Source: Dryococelus australis | Taxonomy: Eukaryota > Arthropoda > Insecta > Phasmatodea > Phasmatidae | Direction of reading: 5' to 3' | DNA: 64,000 nt | Assembly (NCBI GenBank): GCA_029891345.1 | Contig: CM056994.1 | Span: 139,398,457-139,462,456, forward strand | Made by a program: the position numbers and the translations under genes | Notes under the pieces: model-generated | What the model saw: the letters and a program-made list of their open reading frames with translations, nothing else | Told to the model about the DNA's origin: nothing | Database searches by the model: none | Part shown: positions 25,651 through 37,012 of the stretch, piece by piece | Numbering within the stretch: position 1 is the stretch's first letter | Layout: every line of letters starts with the position of its first letter

Positions 25651-26577
25651 TGTGTATCTGTAATTGTATCACTACTGTTGCATAGGTTTTCTGTTTCATC
25701 TGTAATGATGTTACTGTCAAATATATGCCAAGGTGTACCCATGTTGAGGAAAGTAGGCTCATTGATTGTATCAGTAACTCTAGTTCTTCTTTGCATGTTG
25801 ATTAGTGTGATGATTAATTAAAAGCGCAAACGTAAAGTAAAGAGAAGGTGTGAAGTATTGGTGTTCGGAAAATTGCTTTATTTTGCTCAGTAGCTGATAG
25901 CTCTGAGAGAGTTCGATCATTTAGGTCTGGTCGAAGCTGTTCGGCTGTGTCCTTTGGATAATTATCGAAATGGTCGTCTCAACTAGGGATGCAAATATTG
26001 GAGAAAATACATCGAAATTGCTAAGATAATTTTTCACCTATTTACAACCAGTATGGTTAGAATCGTCGGGATCTGTCAGCATTTTCTTCTGCTTATATCT
26101 GAAATTGGAGCAGACCCTTATACTAGGCACTAACAGAAAATCATTCCAACATTTCGTACAAATGTATTGACATATATTTTGTATACCGTGTTTTAATTAT
26201 TTCTTCAATTACAACTCAAAAATAATATGACAATTTGGGTATAGAATATAATTTTTCATTTGAAGATTTAAAATTTTTAAAATACAGTCGTACGCAAAAC
26301 ACTGGTTGTTAATGATATAGGAGAAAAAAAGTTTGGCACACAACTACAGTGTTTTGTCATTTTTGAATACTGTTTATGCAATTTTAGGTAAGCGTTCGAC
26401 AATCTCATCAGTAGAAGAAAAATAGGGACTTCGGCTCATCGAGACGTGGGACTGGATAACGAAACTCTTCATTCAGGTCCCCGGTGGCCATCTTGTTCGC
26501 CATGTTAGATGTCTATAACCTTGACATTACCTTGGACCCGATGACCCTTGACCTTGAAAATCCAAAAACCGTTAAAC
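25651..26577. other. Spacer, no gene recognised
   Basis: Mostly AT-rich. At 26450-26575 it holds GGCCATCTTG and clustered CTTGAC/GACCTTGA motifs, which recur near 58.6 kb and 61.8-62.2 kb. Confidence 0.4.
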
Positions 26578-26850
26578 CAAAAAAAAGTATAAAATTTCTA
26601 AAAAAAAAAAAAAAAAAAACAAGAATTAAAAAAAAATAAAAAAGTACAGAAATGGGAAATCTAGAATAACAGTGTCTGTCATCGGAGCTCGAAGCTGTTT
26701 ATGCTCTATATTTCTGTTTTGCCAGTGGCCATTTTATTTCCATGTGACCTTTGACTCCAAACATTAAAAGCAAAAAAAAAAAAAAAAGAAATTAAAACAA
26801 TGAAAAATTAAAAATTAAAAAAAATTAAAAAAAACTATTGAAACAACATT
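26578..26850. repeat. A-rich low-complexity tracts
   Basis: Several A runs, the longest over 15 nt, alternate with AATTAAAA motifs. They could be tails of retroposed copies, but no source is visible. Confidence 0.7.
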
Positions 26851-26919
26851 AAAAATAACTTAAATTTCCGGACGTCTCCTCAACACCCTTCATTATACTT
26901 ATTCCACCATTTTTTATTT

Positions 26920-27050
26920 TCATTTGTCATTTGTATATACGTTGCTGGAGGCTGCCATCTCGGTTTTTTCGTCTGTCATTTGTTTATACATTGCTGGAGG
27001 CCGGCATCTTGGTTTTTATTTCTCATTTGTTTGTACATTGCTGGAGTTTG
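26920..27050. repeat. Short tandem repeat, ~3 units
   Basis: Three units share CATTTGT.TATACATTGCTGGAG followed by GCCATCT.GGTTTTT. Together they make one short spurious open frame. Confidence 0.7.
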
Positions 27051-29572
27051 TCTCTCACATTCGTTCAATTGCCTTATTCGATTTCATATGTTTTCATCAC
27101 CTAGGTGGCACTAGTGTATTAATGATCGATATCGCCACGGTTTTTATAAAATAAATAATGTATAACATGTGTTTTTACACAAAATCTATTGCACACATAA
27201 TCAAATATATTTTATCAGCAAAAATCTATAGCTGTTATTTATCTTCTTTGAACAGTCAAAATTACATATTATGTTAATGTGCAGGTCTTCATTTATGATT
27301 TTAGGGTATACCATAAAAGGCTACACAATTCACTTTAAAGTTGTGACTGATGAAATGATACGACACACAAAAATAAGGAAAGAGTCATTATTTTATAAAA
27401 ACATATTAATTTGTAAATACATTTTCAGAAGAAAGCAGTTCATCACATCATTCGATGTAACCCCAGTAGTAAGGCAATGGGCGAGCTGACCCAGGATTCC
27501 AGGATTCGGGTCTCCAGCTTTGGCCACCATTTTGGACTTTTTCACTCAAAATGGCATTCTATTACCCAAGAATCGCTTGTTTTTACACAAAAATCACTTT
27601 TTTAAACAAAAAATCCCCTAAAAACATTCAGTTTTGCCCAGTTGCAAAACAGGACTACACTAGAAAAATCCTTCGGGGGATTCTGGCCACCATATTGAAT
27701 TTCCCCTTTTTTTATATACTTATTTTCCTAAAAGTTTTCATTGTACTTAAAAATTTCCCTTTTTTCCTTAAAAGATTCCCTTTTCCATAAAAATAACAAT
27801 TTTCCCTAAAAATCGGTCATTTTCACATTGAAATCAGTCTTTTTACCTAACATTCAACATGTTCCCTAAATCCTTATCTTAAATCCACTTTCAGAAAAGT
27901 TATAAAAATTCTAAAAAAATATAAATTCCCTAAAAATAAAAAAATCTAAAAAATCCCAAAAAAATTCCTAAAATCTTAAAAGATCATAACATTTTTTAAA
28001 AAGATCCAAAACATAGACAAAACATGTCACTATAAACATAAAAACCACCCTTACAACCCACATTCTTATACTACAAAACAAACAAAAATCACAAAAGCAT
28101 CTTAAAAAATCTAAAAAATCTTAGATCATACCATGGTAACATCACACTCATCCCACCACTCCAAACATCAAATCCTCACCCTTACCAACCCACCTTATAA
28201 CACTACAAAACAAAGAAAAATCACAAAACAATGTTGAAAATCTAAACACTCTAAGAACATATCACATTAACCTCGTACTCGCCCAAACACCCTAAACATC
28301 AACCCCTTCCCTCATCTATCCACCTTCTAATACTACAAAACAAAGTAAAATCACAAAAAAATTAAAAAAAAAAAAAAGAAATTCAAAACACAGTCTGTCA
28401 TGTTACCATTACTATCAGACACCACCCAAATATCACACCCCCAATCAAACAAATCACCTGATTATACCAACCATCCATACAAATCAAAATGCTAACCACC
28501 ACACCTCGGACATATAAAGAAAATAAATACCAAATAAATACAAAAAACCAAAAAAAAAATTGAAAATATAAAAAACACATCAAATTTACCTAACCCTCAT
28601 CCCAGCACTCTAAACATCGACCTCTTACCTTACCTACCCACATCCCAATACTACAAAACAAAAAAAAAATCACAAAAATTGAGCAAAATTCACCAAAAAT
28701 CGTAACTCCTGCATTTCTGTCATGTAATCATTGTCAACATACACCAAACTTTACATATAGGATGACAATAATCCGCCATACCAACATACTATACCATCTG
28801 ATTATATCAACTAAACACCACAGCAGATAAACATACCAACCACAAAACTTACAGCCCAAACTATGTCATCCACTCTAAACCAAGCAAACCTCAATCATGG
28901 TATTAATAAAACAGGCAATATAAACCACCATATCATAGACTTAATGATCAATCATAAAAGTCAACTATATTGATTACCATTTGAGCCCATCTAACTTCAC
29001 CAGTTACAAATAGAAACAAGTCCTACAAGTCACTGTAACTCATGCAGCCATCTGCTCTACAAACCTATACCAAACGAAATATACTCAGCGTCCATACCTC
29101 TTACCATAACTCAAGCATACCTTAACAATTCAGTCTGCATTAACTTACGAAAAATTTACTCACAGTTCATACTTTCTGCTCTACTTGTCGACACCAGCCA
29201 GATACATACTAGTCACGACACCTACAAACTATCCATTATAGCCCAAGTCATATTAGGCCAAATACCATACCATATATAACCAATGAAAAATTCAGTCATA
29301 CTAATCAACCGCACCAACCTATACACCAAACACAAAATACATCCTAAAACAAGTGTACCAAGCAATTATACAGCTGAGGCCAGCCCATAACCTAACATCC
29401 TTTTCTAAATGTTCTACCTACCAAAACTTCTTATACTTACCAACCATGACACGCACTGTTACTCTAGCATATCTTAATAATTCGTCCACGCAGACCATAC
29501 AAACAAACATACAGCGCCATACCAGTAACAGAAACAACTTTTTCTCATACCATAGGTCCATACCTCCATCAC

Positions 29573-29695
29573 TCCTTCACTGCACAGCTCCACAGCTTCA
29601 TAGCTCCACCGCTCCATCGCTCCATAGTTCCATAGCTCCATCGATCCATAGCTCCATGGCGCCATCGCTCCATCGCTACATAGTTCCATAGCTCT
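29573..29695. repeat. Minisatellite of CCATAGCTC-like units (left arm)
   Basis: About a dozen 8-10 bp units such as TCCATAGCTCCATCG. A matching inverted array lies in the right palindrome arm at 30722-30836. Confidence 0.85.
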
Positions 29696-30721
29696 ATTCT
29701 CGCCGCAATTACCCTTCGGCTGTCAAGACTTCCATGTTAAGAGCCGCCAAAATATCTTCACTCACTCCAAATTAAAGGGTTTTCAAAAATGCTCAATTTA
29801 CCGTGAATGGGCTATAAAATTCAGGCAAACACAGTGTCGACAGATACATGACAACTTACAAAATAAATGCTGTTATCAAGGGGGTCGGAGCAGTTAAACT
29901 GAAAGCATTTGATCACTGTGTATGTGATGTGGTAGGTAGAAAATATACAAGTAGTAGACATATAGCGGAAGTAAGGCAGACGGAATCGGCATGATGCACA
30001 AGGCGCCAAGGTAACCGGCCGCCATGTTGTATCCCGGACTTCCTGCTCTGTGATTCCACATTTTCTTTTGGGGCGAACGAGTATTTGGGTTTTCTCAGAG
30101 TACTCACATACAGCGAAGATGAATTGCGAATATGAAGGTCTGCCTATGACCTTTACGATAATGGAGCCATGACCTGCATGATAGCTCACTAAAGTCCTAC
30201 ATGAATGGTTGAGTCCTACACCAGAGATAAAATTTACATGTCCTGGCATAAGATAGAATGTAAGTGACTTTAAAAAATATTCCGAGTCCTACACAATATA
30301 AAAATATATATTCTAAGTCCTACACTATGTGGAACGAAGGTGACTAAATGAGAAAATTTCTCACAAAGCTTTGCGGAATTAACGATGACATGAAATAACG
30401 ACCTCCAAGAAGCCTGAATTATGTATGCAGATGTGCCTAGTGTTTGTAAACTATTAATGAGCAATGTATGTTTTTCTACCTCCCACATCAGACGCACGGT
30501 GATCGAATGCATTCAGTTTAACTGCTCCAACTCGTTTACCAAGAGCTTTTAGTTTGTTAGTTGGCATCTACCTATCTACGCCCCAGTTGCCTGTATTTTG
30601 TAGATCATTCACTGTAAATTGAGCATTTTTGAAACACCTTTCATTTGGAGTGATTGGAGAGATTTGGGTGGCTCTTAACATCGAAGTATCGACAACTGAT
30701 GAGGACGATTAAGATGAGAAT

Positions 30722-30836
30722 GGAGATATGGATCTATGGAGCCATGGAGCTATGGAGCTAAGGAGCACTGGAGATATGGCGCTATGAAGCTATGTAGCTA
30801 TGTAGCTATGGAGCTATTGAGCTATGGAGCGATACT
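30722..30836. repeat. Minisatellite of GGAGCTATG-like units (right arm)
   Basis: Units such as GGAGCTATGGAGC form the inverted counterpart of the left-arm array. Confidence 0.85.
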
Positions 30837-30860
30837 GGACGTTATGGTTGGTATAGACTG

Positions 30861-31261
30861 TTCATGGTGAAATGATCATTTTTGAAAGCACTGCCTAAGA
30901 TCTACTTGTATACACATTGAGTGTTCATCTGCCTTATGTAAAATTAACGTTGCGATGGGTATCACCACTTTATTCATACATTGCTCAAGTGAAACTGTGA
31001 AATTATTAAAAAAGTGAAAATATGATTATTTTTACACATCGATGCTTTAAAAAAATACTAAAAACGAGAGAAATAACTTAAGTTATTACAAATATTTATG
31101 TCTAATACTTTATGTTCAACATTAATATGTGGAACTACTTTCCCCTCCATCATTGCCAATTTTACTGGACACATGTCACTCATGTGCCCATTAAAATATA
31201 TGAAGTTAGGGGCAGTGACATTTTTCTAAGGTTGATTTAAAAAGTGCTCACTTTATCTTGG
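30861..31261. mobile_element. MITE-like element, copy 2
   Basis: Collinear with 8195-8588: the left end is TTCATGGTGAAATGATCA, the right end GTGCTCACTTTATCTTGGA, and internal blocks are shared. I see no equivalent in the left palindrome arm. That suggests it inserted into the right arm after the palindrome formed. Confidence 0.65.
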
Positions 31262-31684
31262 ACAGCCTCTAGGTATAAGCAATGTTGGTGCGTAGAGCAT
31301 GTATAAAGTGTGTTAGGTTATGGGCTGGCCTCAGCTGTATAGTTGCTTCGTACACTTGAGTTATGATGTGTATTGTACTTGGAGTATTGGGTGAAGCTGT
31401 TGATTAGTATGACAAAATTTTTCCTTAGTTATAGATGGTATGGCGGTTGGCCTGGTATGACTTGGGCTATAATGGATGTTTGGTTGGTATGGTGACTAGT
31501 ATACATTTGACTGGTGTCGACCAGTAGAGCAGAAAGTATGAGCAGTAAGTAATTTTTTCGTACGTCAGTGTGGACTGAATGGTTAAGGTATGCTTGAGCT
31601 ATAGTAAGAGGTATGAATGATGAGTATATTTCGTTTGGTGTAGGTTGGTAGAGCAGATGGCCTGCATGAGGTACAGTGGCTGGT

Positions 31685-31724
31685 ACCCAAGCATATAAAC
31701 ACGTCGGTGTTTATATGCTTGGGT
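31685..31724. repeat. Perfect 18-bp hairpin with 4-bp loop
   Basis: ACCCAAGCATATAAACAC and its exact reverse complement are separated by GTCG. It lies in the right palindrome arm and has no counterpart at the matching left-arm site. Confidence 0.9.
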
Positions 31725-33339
31725 TAGATTAGATGACATTGTTTGGCATGTATGTTTTTTGGTTGGTATGGTTATCTGCTGTGGTGTTTAGTTGATTTAT
31801 ACAGATGATGTTGCATGTTGGTATGCCGGTGGGTTGTCACCTTGTATGTAATGGTTGGTGTCTGATGGCAATTATGACATGACATACATGCTGGAGTTAC
31901 GATTTTGGTAAATTTTTTATCAATTTTTGTGATTTTTCATTGTTTTGTGGTATTGGAATATGGGCAGGTAAGATTAAGGGGTTATTTTTAGGGTGCTGCA
32001 ATGAATGTGAGGTTAATGAGGTATGGTTTTAAGATTTTTTAAAATTTTAATTTCTTTTGGTAATGTTTTTTGTATTTTTTTGCTTCATATATCTGAGGAT
32101 TTGTGGTCAGCATTTTGATTTGTATGGACGATTTGTATAATCAGGTGTTTTTTTTATGGGTGGTATGATATTTGGCTGGTGTCCGATTGTAATGGTGTCG
32201 GCAGACAACTGCAGTTATGATTTTTTGAATTTTTTTCTCAATTTTTGCAATTTTTCTTTGTTTTGTAGTATTAGATGGTGGGTAGGTAAGGGTAGGGGTT
32301 GGTGTTTATGGTGCTGGGGTGAGTGTGAGGTTAACGTGATATGTTCTTAGAGTTTTTAGATTTTTTAACATTTATTGTGATTATTCTTTGTTTTGTTGTT
32401 TTAGAAGGTGGGTTGGTAAGGTTAGGGGGATGATGTCATAGGTGGTGGAATGAGTGTGATGTTAAAATGATATGTTCTGAGAGTTTTCAGATTTCTTAAC
32501 ACTATTTTTGTAATTTTCTTTGTTTTGTAGTTTTAGAATGTGGGTTTCGTAAGGGGTGACTGGATTAGTGTGAGGTAAACATATGTTCTTAGAGTTTTTT
32601 GATTTTTTCTCACTTTTATTGTGATTTTTCTTGGTTTTGTAATATTAGAAGTTTGTTTGGTAAGGGTGGAGATTAATATTCAGGGTAGTAGGATGAGTTT
32701 GAGGTTAACATGATATGGTTTTTGATTTTTAGTTTTTTTTTCTTTAGATTTTTTTTCCTGCGATTTTTCGTGATTTTTAGGGATTTATGGAATATTTTTC
32801 AATGTTTTTTGTATCTTTTGGAATTCTGTTTAGGATTTTATAATTCTTTTAATAATACATTTTATGTAAGTTTTTACCGAAAATAGTGAATTTATAAGGG
32901 AAAATACTGATTTCATTGTGAAAATGGCCACTATTTAGAGAAAAGGGGACATTTTTAAGGAAAAGGGAAATGTCTAGGGAAAAAAAGAAAAATCTTAAGG
33001 AAAACGGAAATTTTTAGAAGAATTTAGTCAATTTTTAAACAAAAAGGAAATTCAAGATGGCGGCAAGACTACCCTGAAGGATTTTTTTAGGGGAGCCCTT
33101 TTTTGGAGCTGGGTAAAACAGGAAATTTTTATGTGAGTTTTGGGTAAAAATAAGTGCTTTTGGGTAAAAAACAAGCGATTTTTGGATTTAAAAAAATTAC
33201 GATTTGAGGGAAAAATTCTTAAATGGTGGTTACCAAGATGGAGGCTAGATCCACAGACCCACATCCTGGAATCCTGCGCCAGCTCTCTCTATTCCCTACT
33301 ATTAGTCCTGTTCGTTCAGTTGACTAAATGATTGAAGAT

Positions 33340-34255
33340 ATCTAAAAAATGCGCACTTCATATCCATGCATTAGAAGGTCATTCAATATCTGAGTCTAAG
33401 AACCAGTTCATTCGGGTCTTCGTGAAATATGTAACGAAAATACTCGGCGTCTGCTGCCTTCTTCGCATAACTTGTTGAAAGAAAATCGTTTCGTGAAATG
33501 TGTGGGAACGTCGAGGGAATCATATGATCGTATTCATGCCATGTTTCATCCTCAATATCAAGTTTACTTTTTTTGTAGGAATTACATGGTCATACGTAAT
33601 TAGTGTAGACGACCGTTTATTTTGAAATTCGTCGACATCACGCTCACGCCTTGCAAATGTACATTCCACTCAATCATTCCGTCATTAGCATTAACTGTCA
33701 CGTCATAATCGTCTCCTACTACACCCATCGGTGTAGTAGGAGGTATTGGCGACATCACTTGCTGGCTCCCAATAGACGAACACTTGCAGATCTCTATGTG
33801 TTCCTTCATTGTATCACCTTGCATAAACTGCATGTTGTCATTGCAATGCTTCATCATGCGAGTTCCCTCAACGTCTGTAAACATGTTGTGTGGTTAAATA
33901 ACAGGAGGTAACGAAGTTCTCACATGCTGTTCTGCAGTGGGCGAAAAAACACTAAATTTATCACCATTGGTATGTTTATTTAAGTTTTCACGTCAAGTGG
34001 ACTGCCTTCAACAGTTTGGCAATATTCACTCTTCAAATAGTCACTCTTCTCATGTCGCTCCGCATTGAAACTTTTAATGAAGGACTTGGAACAGTAACAG
34101 CAAATTATTTCATTGAATTTTCCAGCAATGGGTGGCGGTACATCCATAGATGTTAGCTCTTCAGTAGACTTCGTACAATTATCGGTTTGTGTGATTGCTA
34201 AGAAAAACCGACGTCCTTACCACAGTGGTGACATGCGTATCTACTTCGCCTAGCT
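33340..34255 (-). pseudogene. Decayed coding region with finger-like motifs
   Basis: Minus-strand translation in changing frames gives YACHHCGKDVG (34.2 kb), then IICCYCSKSF..ERH (34.08 kb), and CND..FMQGDTMKEHIEICK (33.8 kb). These resemble C2H2/C2HC fingers. The longest open piece is 33600-33884. Downstream, near 33.4-33.55 kb, another frame reads DETWHEYDHMIPS and DFLSTSYAKK. I do not recognise the protein. Frames break several times, so it is at best a relic, perhaps of a transposon or viral-type gene. Confidence 0.35.
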
Positions 34256-34256
34256 A

Positions 34257-34260
<4 letters not shown>

Positions 34261-34350
<90 letters not shown>
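34261..34350. repeat. (TA)n microsatellite
   Basis: 90 bp of uninterrupted TA dinucleotides. Confidence 0.97.
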
Positions 34351-34353
<3 letters not shown>

Positions 34354-34856
34354 TCTAACATATTTCGTCCGTGAGATTTCAGCAGTTTTATGCCTCAATT
34401 AATTATAATAACGGGCATTTTATCTAGTTCTTTGATCATGGTGGAAAAGCATATTTGACACTTACTGCCTTTGACAAGATATACTTTCCTCATAATTCCA
34501 ATGCATGCATAGCTCACAAAAGCCTTAAGAAAAAAATCGACCCTTCTCGACTGACTCATACGTCAAACACATCATGACCACATCATAATAATTTTAATAA
34601 ACACGCACACACACATAAAATAACAAATGAGTTATTATTTCACCAGTCCTCAGCGTTTGCCATCACTAGCCTCTATCATAATAATTCTCAGTGATGTATA
34701 ATGTGGCTCCGCCTCGTGCATTTCAAACGAAGTAAAGTCCACTATCTGCCTTAACGCCGGCTTTGCATATCCTTTGGGTAACATTGTATTATAACGTTCC
34801 CAATGGTATTGTACTATGTCAATGACATAAGCACACCGGAGTGATCTTCCAACCAC
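34351..34856. other. Spacer, no gene recognised
   Basis: No supported gene. A 68-codon minus-strand frame (34650-34856) matches nothing I know. Confidence 0.4.
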
Positions 34857-35313
34857 CGGCCGAACGAGTCATTTCCCACCGTGACCAGTTGACAAGGAAA
34901 ACCCTTGATACGGGCTCGTAGGTCATCCCGTGCTACTCTTTACTTTTCATGGCACTTATGGGTTTACCCGAGGCTCAGTTTATCGGGAAAGATGCGCGCC
35001 AAACCCCACGCGTAGGACTGACCCATATCCTAACTGGCTTACCAAACCTCTTGTCCATTACCATTAAGCCTTTGGGTCCTTCACTAAGACCCAGACGTTT
35101 GGGCCCAAACGGTCTGACCGTAAAGGAGTCAACCGGCATGCCTCCCTTCTGAGCCATCACTATCTGCCGTGACCGCACCCTTCTGAGGGGCAGGTAACTC
35201 TTTTAGCAATAATGCTTGGTATAGGGAACCGTACGGGTAGCCCACGTTTGCCGGCTCTCGAGAGAATTTCCCAGCAGTACCACGAGCAGGTGTGGGTCTT
35301 AATGTCAGCAGAG

Positions 35314-35322
35314 GATATAAAC
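35314..35322 (+). promoter_or_regulatory. Possible TATA box of the disrupted locus
   Basis: GATATAAAC lies in the GC-richer flank. With the Polinton excised, the ATG of the 53866 open frame would be about 220 bp downstream. This is position-based inference only. Confidence 0.25.
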
Positions 35323-35428
35323 TTGGGCATGACTGACTATTGCCGCAGCCATGTTGCTTATGGGCTCCAATACTAGGGCTTGACAGTAGCCCCGATATTT
35401 CATTGTCAATAAGCTCTCTAAAGGATGG

Positions 35429-35434
35429 AATACT
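35429..35434. repeat. Polinton target-site duplication, left
   Basis: AATACT immediately precedes the element and recurs exactly at 53754-53759. Six base pairs is the duplication size expected for Polintons/Mavericks. Confidence 0.92.
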
Positions 35435-37012
35435 AGTAGTAGGGGCACGGGGGTTCTAACGCAAAGGGGATGCCGCCTTTATTGATATCAAAGGGTAAAA
35501 TTGATTAAAAGGGTTAATTAAATTGATTGAAAGGGTTAGTCAAAAAGGGTAACATTTATTGACAGGGTAAAATTTATTGAAAGGGTAAATTTTTAATCAT
35601 ATACATTTTTGTGTTTGGTGCAAGAGTGTGCTAAGGGACTATATTCTTTCTTCCTTTTGGTGGGGAGGAGCTCTGGTATGTCCTCACCCTTGGAGCTCTG
35701 GCACTCGGATGAGATGTGGCATATTGAGGATGGGGTGTGTATATGCATGTGTGTGGTGAGTTTTGTGCAAGAGTGATATAAGTGTTATATATTTTTGGTA
35801 GTGACCTTACTTGTAGACTGTGTTGGTAGATAGGAGACTTTGAATTTTAGTATTATTCCAAATGAATATTTGCATTGCACAAGTGAAATTATGAGTGTTT
35901 AAACAATTTCTACATATGAATAAATTACACACATTGAATCACAAATTTCAAATGATCACAACCACATGAATAACAAGTGCAATTACGTGACTCTCCAGGT
36001 GTCTTAAAATTAATTATATGTAAAGAAATGAATAGCATGATTTAATGCCCTGACCTGTATGCTAGAAATATAATTTACACAAGAGAAGTATAACAAACGA
36101 ACACAAGTACGTGACTATCGCAATTATATGAGTATGCAGAATGGAATTAATGAAACAAAAAAGTCCCTATAAATTAAAAATCTATCGAACACAATAAAAA
36201 GACATATGAATCACTACTTGATTCCTCTCACACATACCTTACATGATACACATCCATCTGCCTATGAGATGGGTGAAGAATTTTAGAAACATAATGCACA
36301 CATGAAAAGAAATTAATTGATTAATATGCATAAAAAAGAAAACATATAATATACATCCATTCGCTTGGTGGCTTAGTGAAGCACTGTTTGATTAAAGACT
36401 GTGGTAAAAAACTCGGAAGTTAAATAAAATACAAATAATGTTTCCAAACAAATTAAATGGATACAAGCACATGAAAATTACTAAATTGTATTGAAATCAC
36501 ACCTCTCCCAAAACGTGTCTGTCCGGCTCAGGGACTGGCATAGAAATGGTGTCAGTGTATGATGTGCGCTAACTTGTATACGTGGAGCTTGCGGGCGAGA
36601 TGAAATTATGGCAAAAATCTCTGAATACGATTGATTAAACGATTTTTACACTACTGAATTACATCTAGAAAAAAATTATCCCTACCAACCACTATGTGCA
36701 ATTTAAAAAGTGAAATGCACAGACAACAATTTAGCACTTCCAGTTAACATGGACAAGTAAAGATTTCAAACTCGCATTTTGAATTTTAAACAGACAATAG
36801 AAATACACGTAATGAAATCGCACCTTTTCCATAACACATCCATCTGCCTCGGAGGCTGGTGATTAAATAAGCGATCTTACATAGAGCATGAATATATATA
36901 TATATATATATATATATGGAGAGCATCTGAGTTGAGATTTATGACTGGCAGAACCTATTTCCCTGCAAAGATACTATTAACGACTTGATTGCACTATTCG
37001 TCCTACAACTAC
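35435..37012. repeat. Polinton terminal inverted repeat, left
   Basis: Pairs with 52360-53753 in inverted orientation. The outermost ~150 bp is a tandem of AAAGGGTTAAATTGATT-like units. Inner landmarks include GGGGAGGAGCTCTGGTATGT, the (TA)n stretch at about 36893-36917 and ATTCGTCCTACAACTAC, after which similarity stops. It is ~185 bp longer than the right arm because of an extra segment at about 36095-36310. Confidence 0.9.

Larger units (their letters stand above)
27465..33304. repeat. Giant near-palindrome (inverted repeat, ~5.8 kb)
   Basis: The left arm starts AGTAGTAAGGCAATGGG with CAGGATTCCAGGAT. The right arm ends in the reverse complement of TAGTAGGGAATAG with CAGGATTCCAGGAT. Further matching pairs, moving inward, are CCAAAAATCGCTTG-type sequence, the C/A-rich blocks with CTACAAAACAAA, the GCTCCAT-type minisatellite, a SINE tail and the AGCAGTTAAACTGAA block. 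Arms run to about 29943 and 30471, leaving a ~527-bp loop. The right arm also carries a MITE and a small perfect hairpin, so it is longer. Arms are diverged but collinear. The left arm is strikingly poor in G on the plus strand. There is no transposase. Confidence 0.8.
34857..35434. other. GC-richer flank of the Polinton insertion site
   Basis: This segment is noticeably richer in GC than the surroundings. It begins with CGGCCGAACGAGTC, whose inverted copy GACTCGTTCGGCCG lies at 54479-54492 beyond the Polinton. If the Polinton is removed, about 1.3 kb would lie between these inverted motifs. This may be an older element. No family was identified. Confidence 0.35.

Noticed and set aside
29353..29691. 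112-codon frame with HSS/IAPS repeats
   Set aside because: The repeated part is the CCATAGCTC minisatellite in the palindrome arm. It is also open on the opposite strand.
29821..30249. 142-codon minus-strand frame in the palindrome loop
   Set aside because: It matches no family and runs partly into the inverted-repeat arm, and no coding signature was visible.
34975..35178. Overlapping sense and antisense 67-codon frames
   Set aside because: Both frames are open because the segment is GC-richer. Neither resembles a protein.
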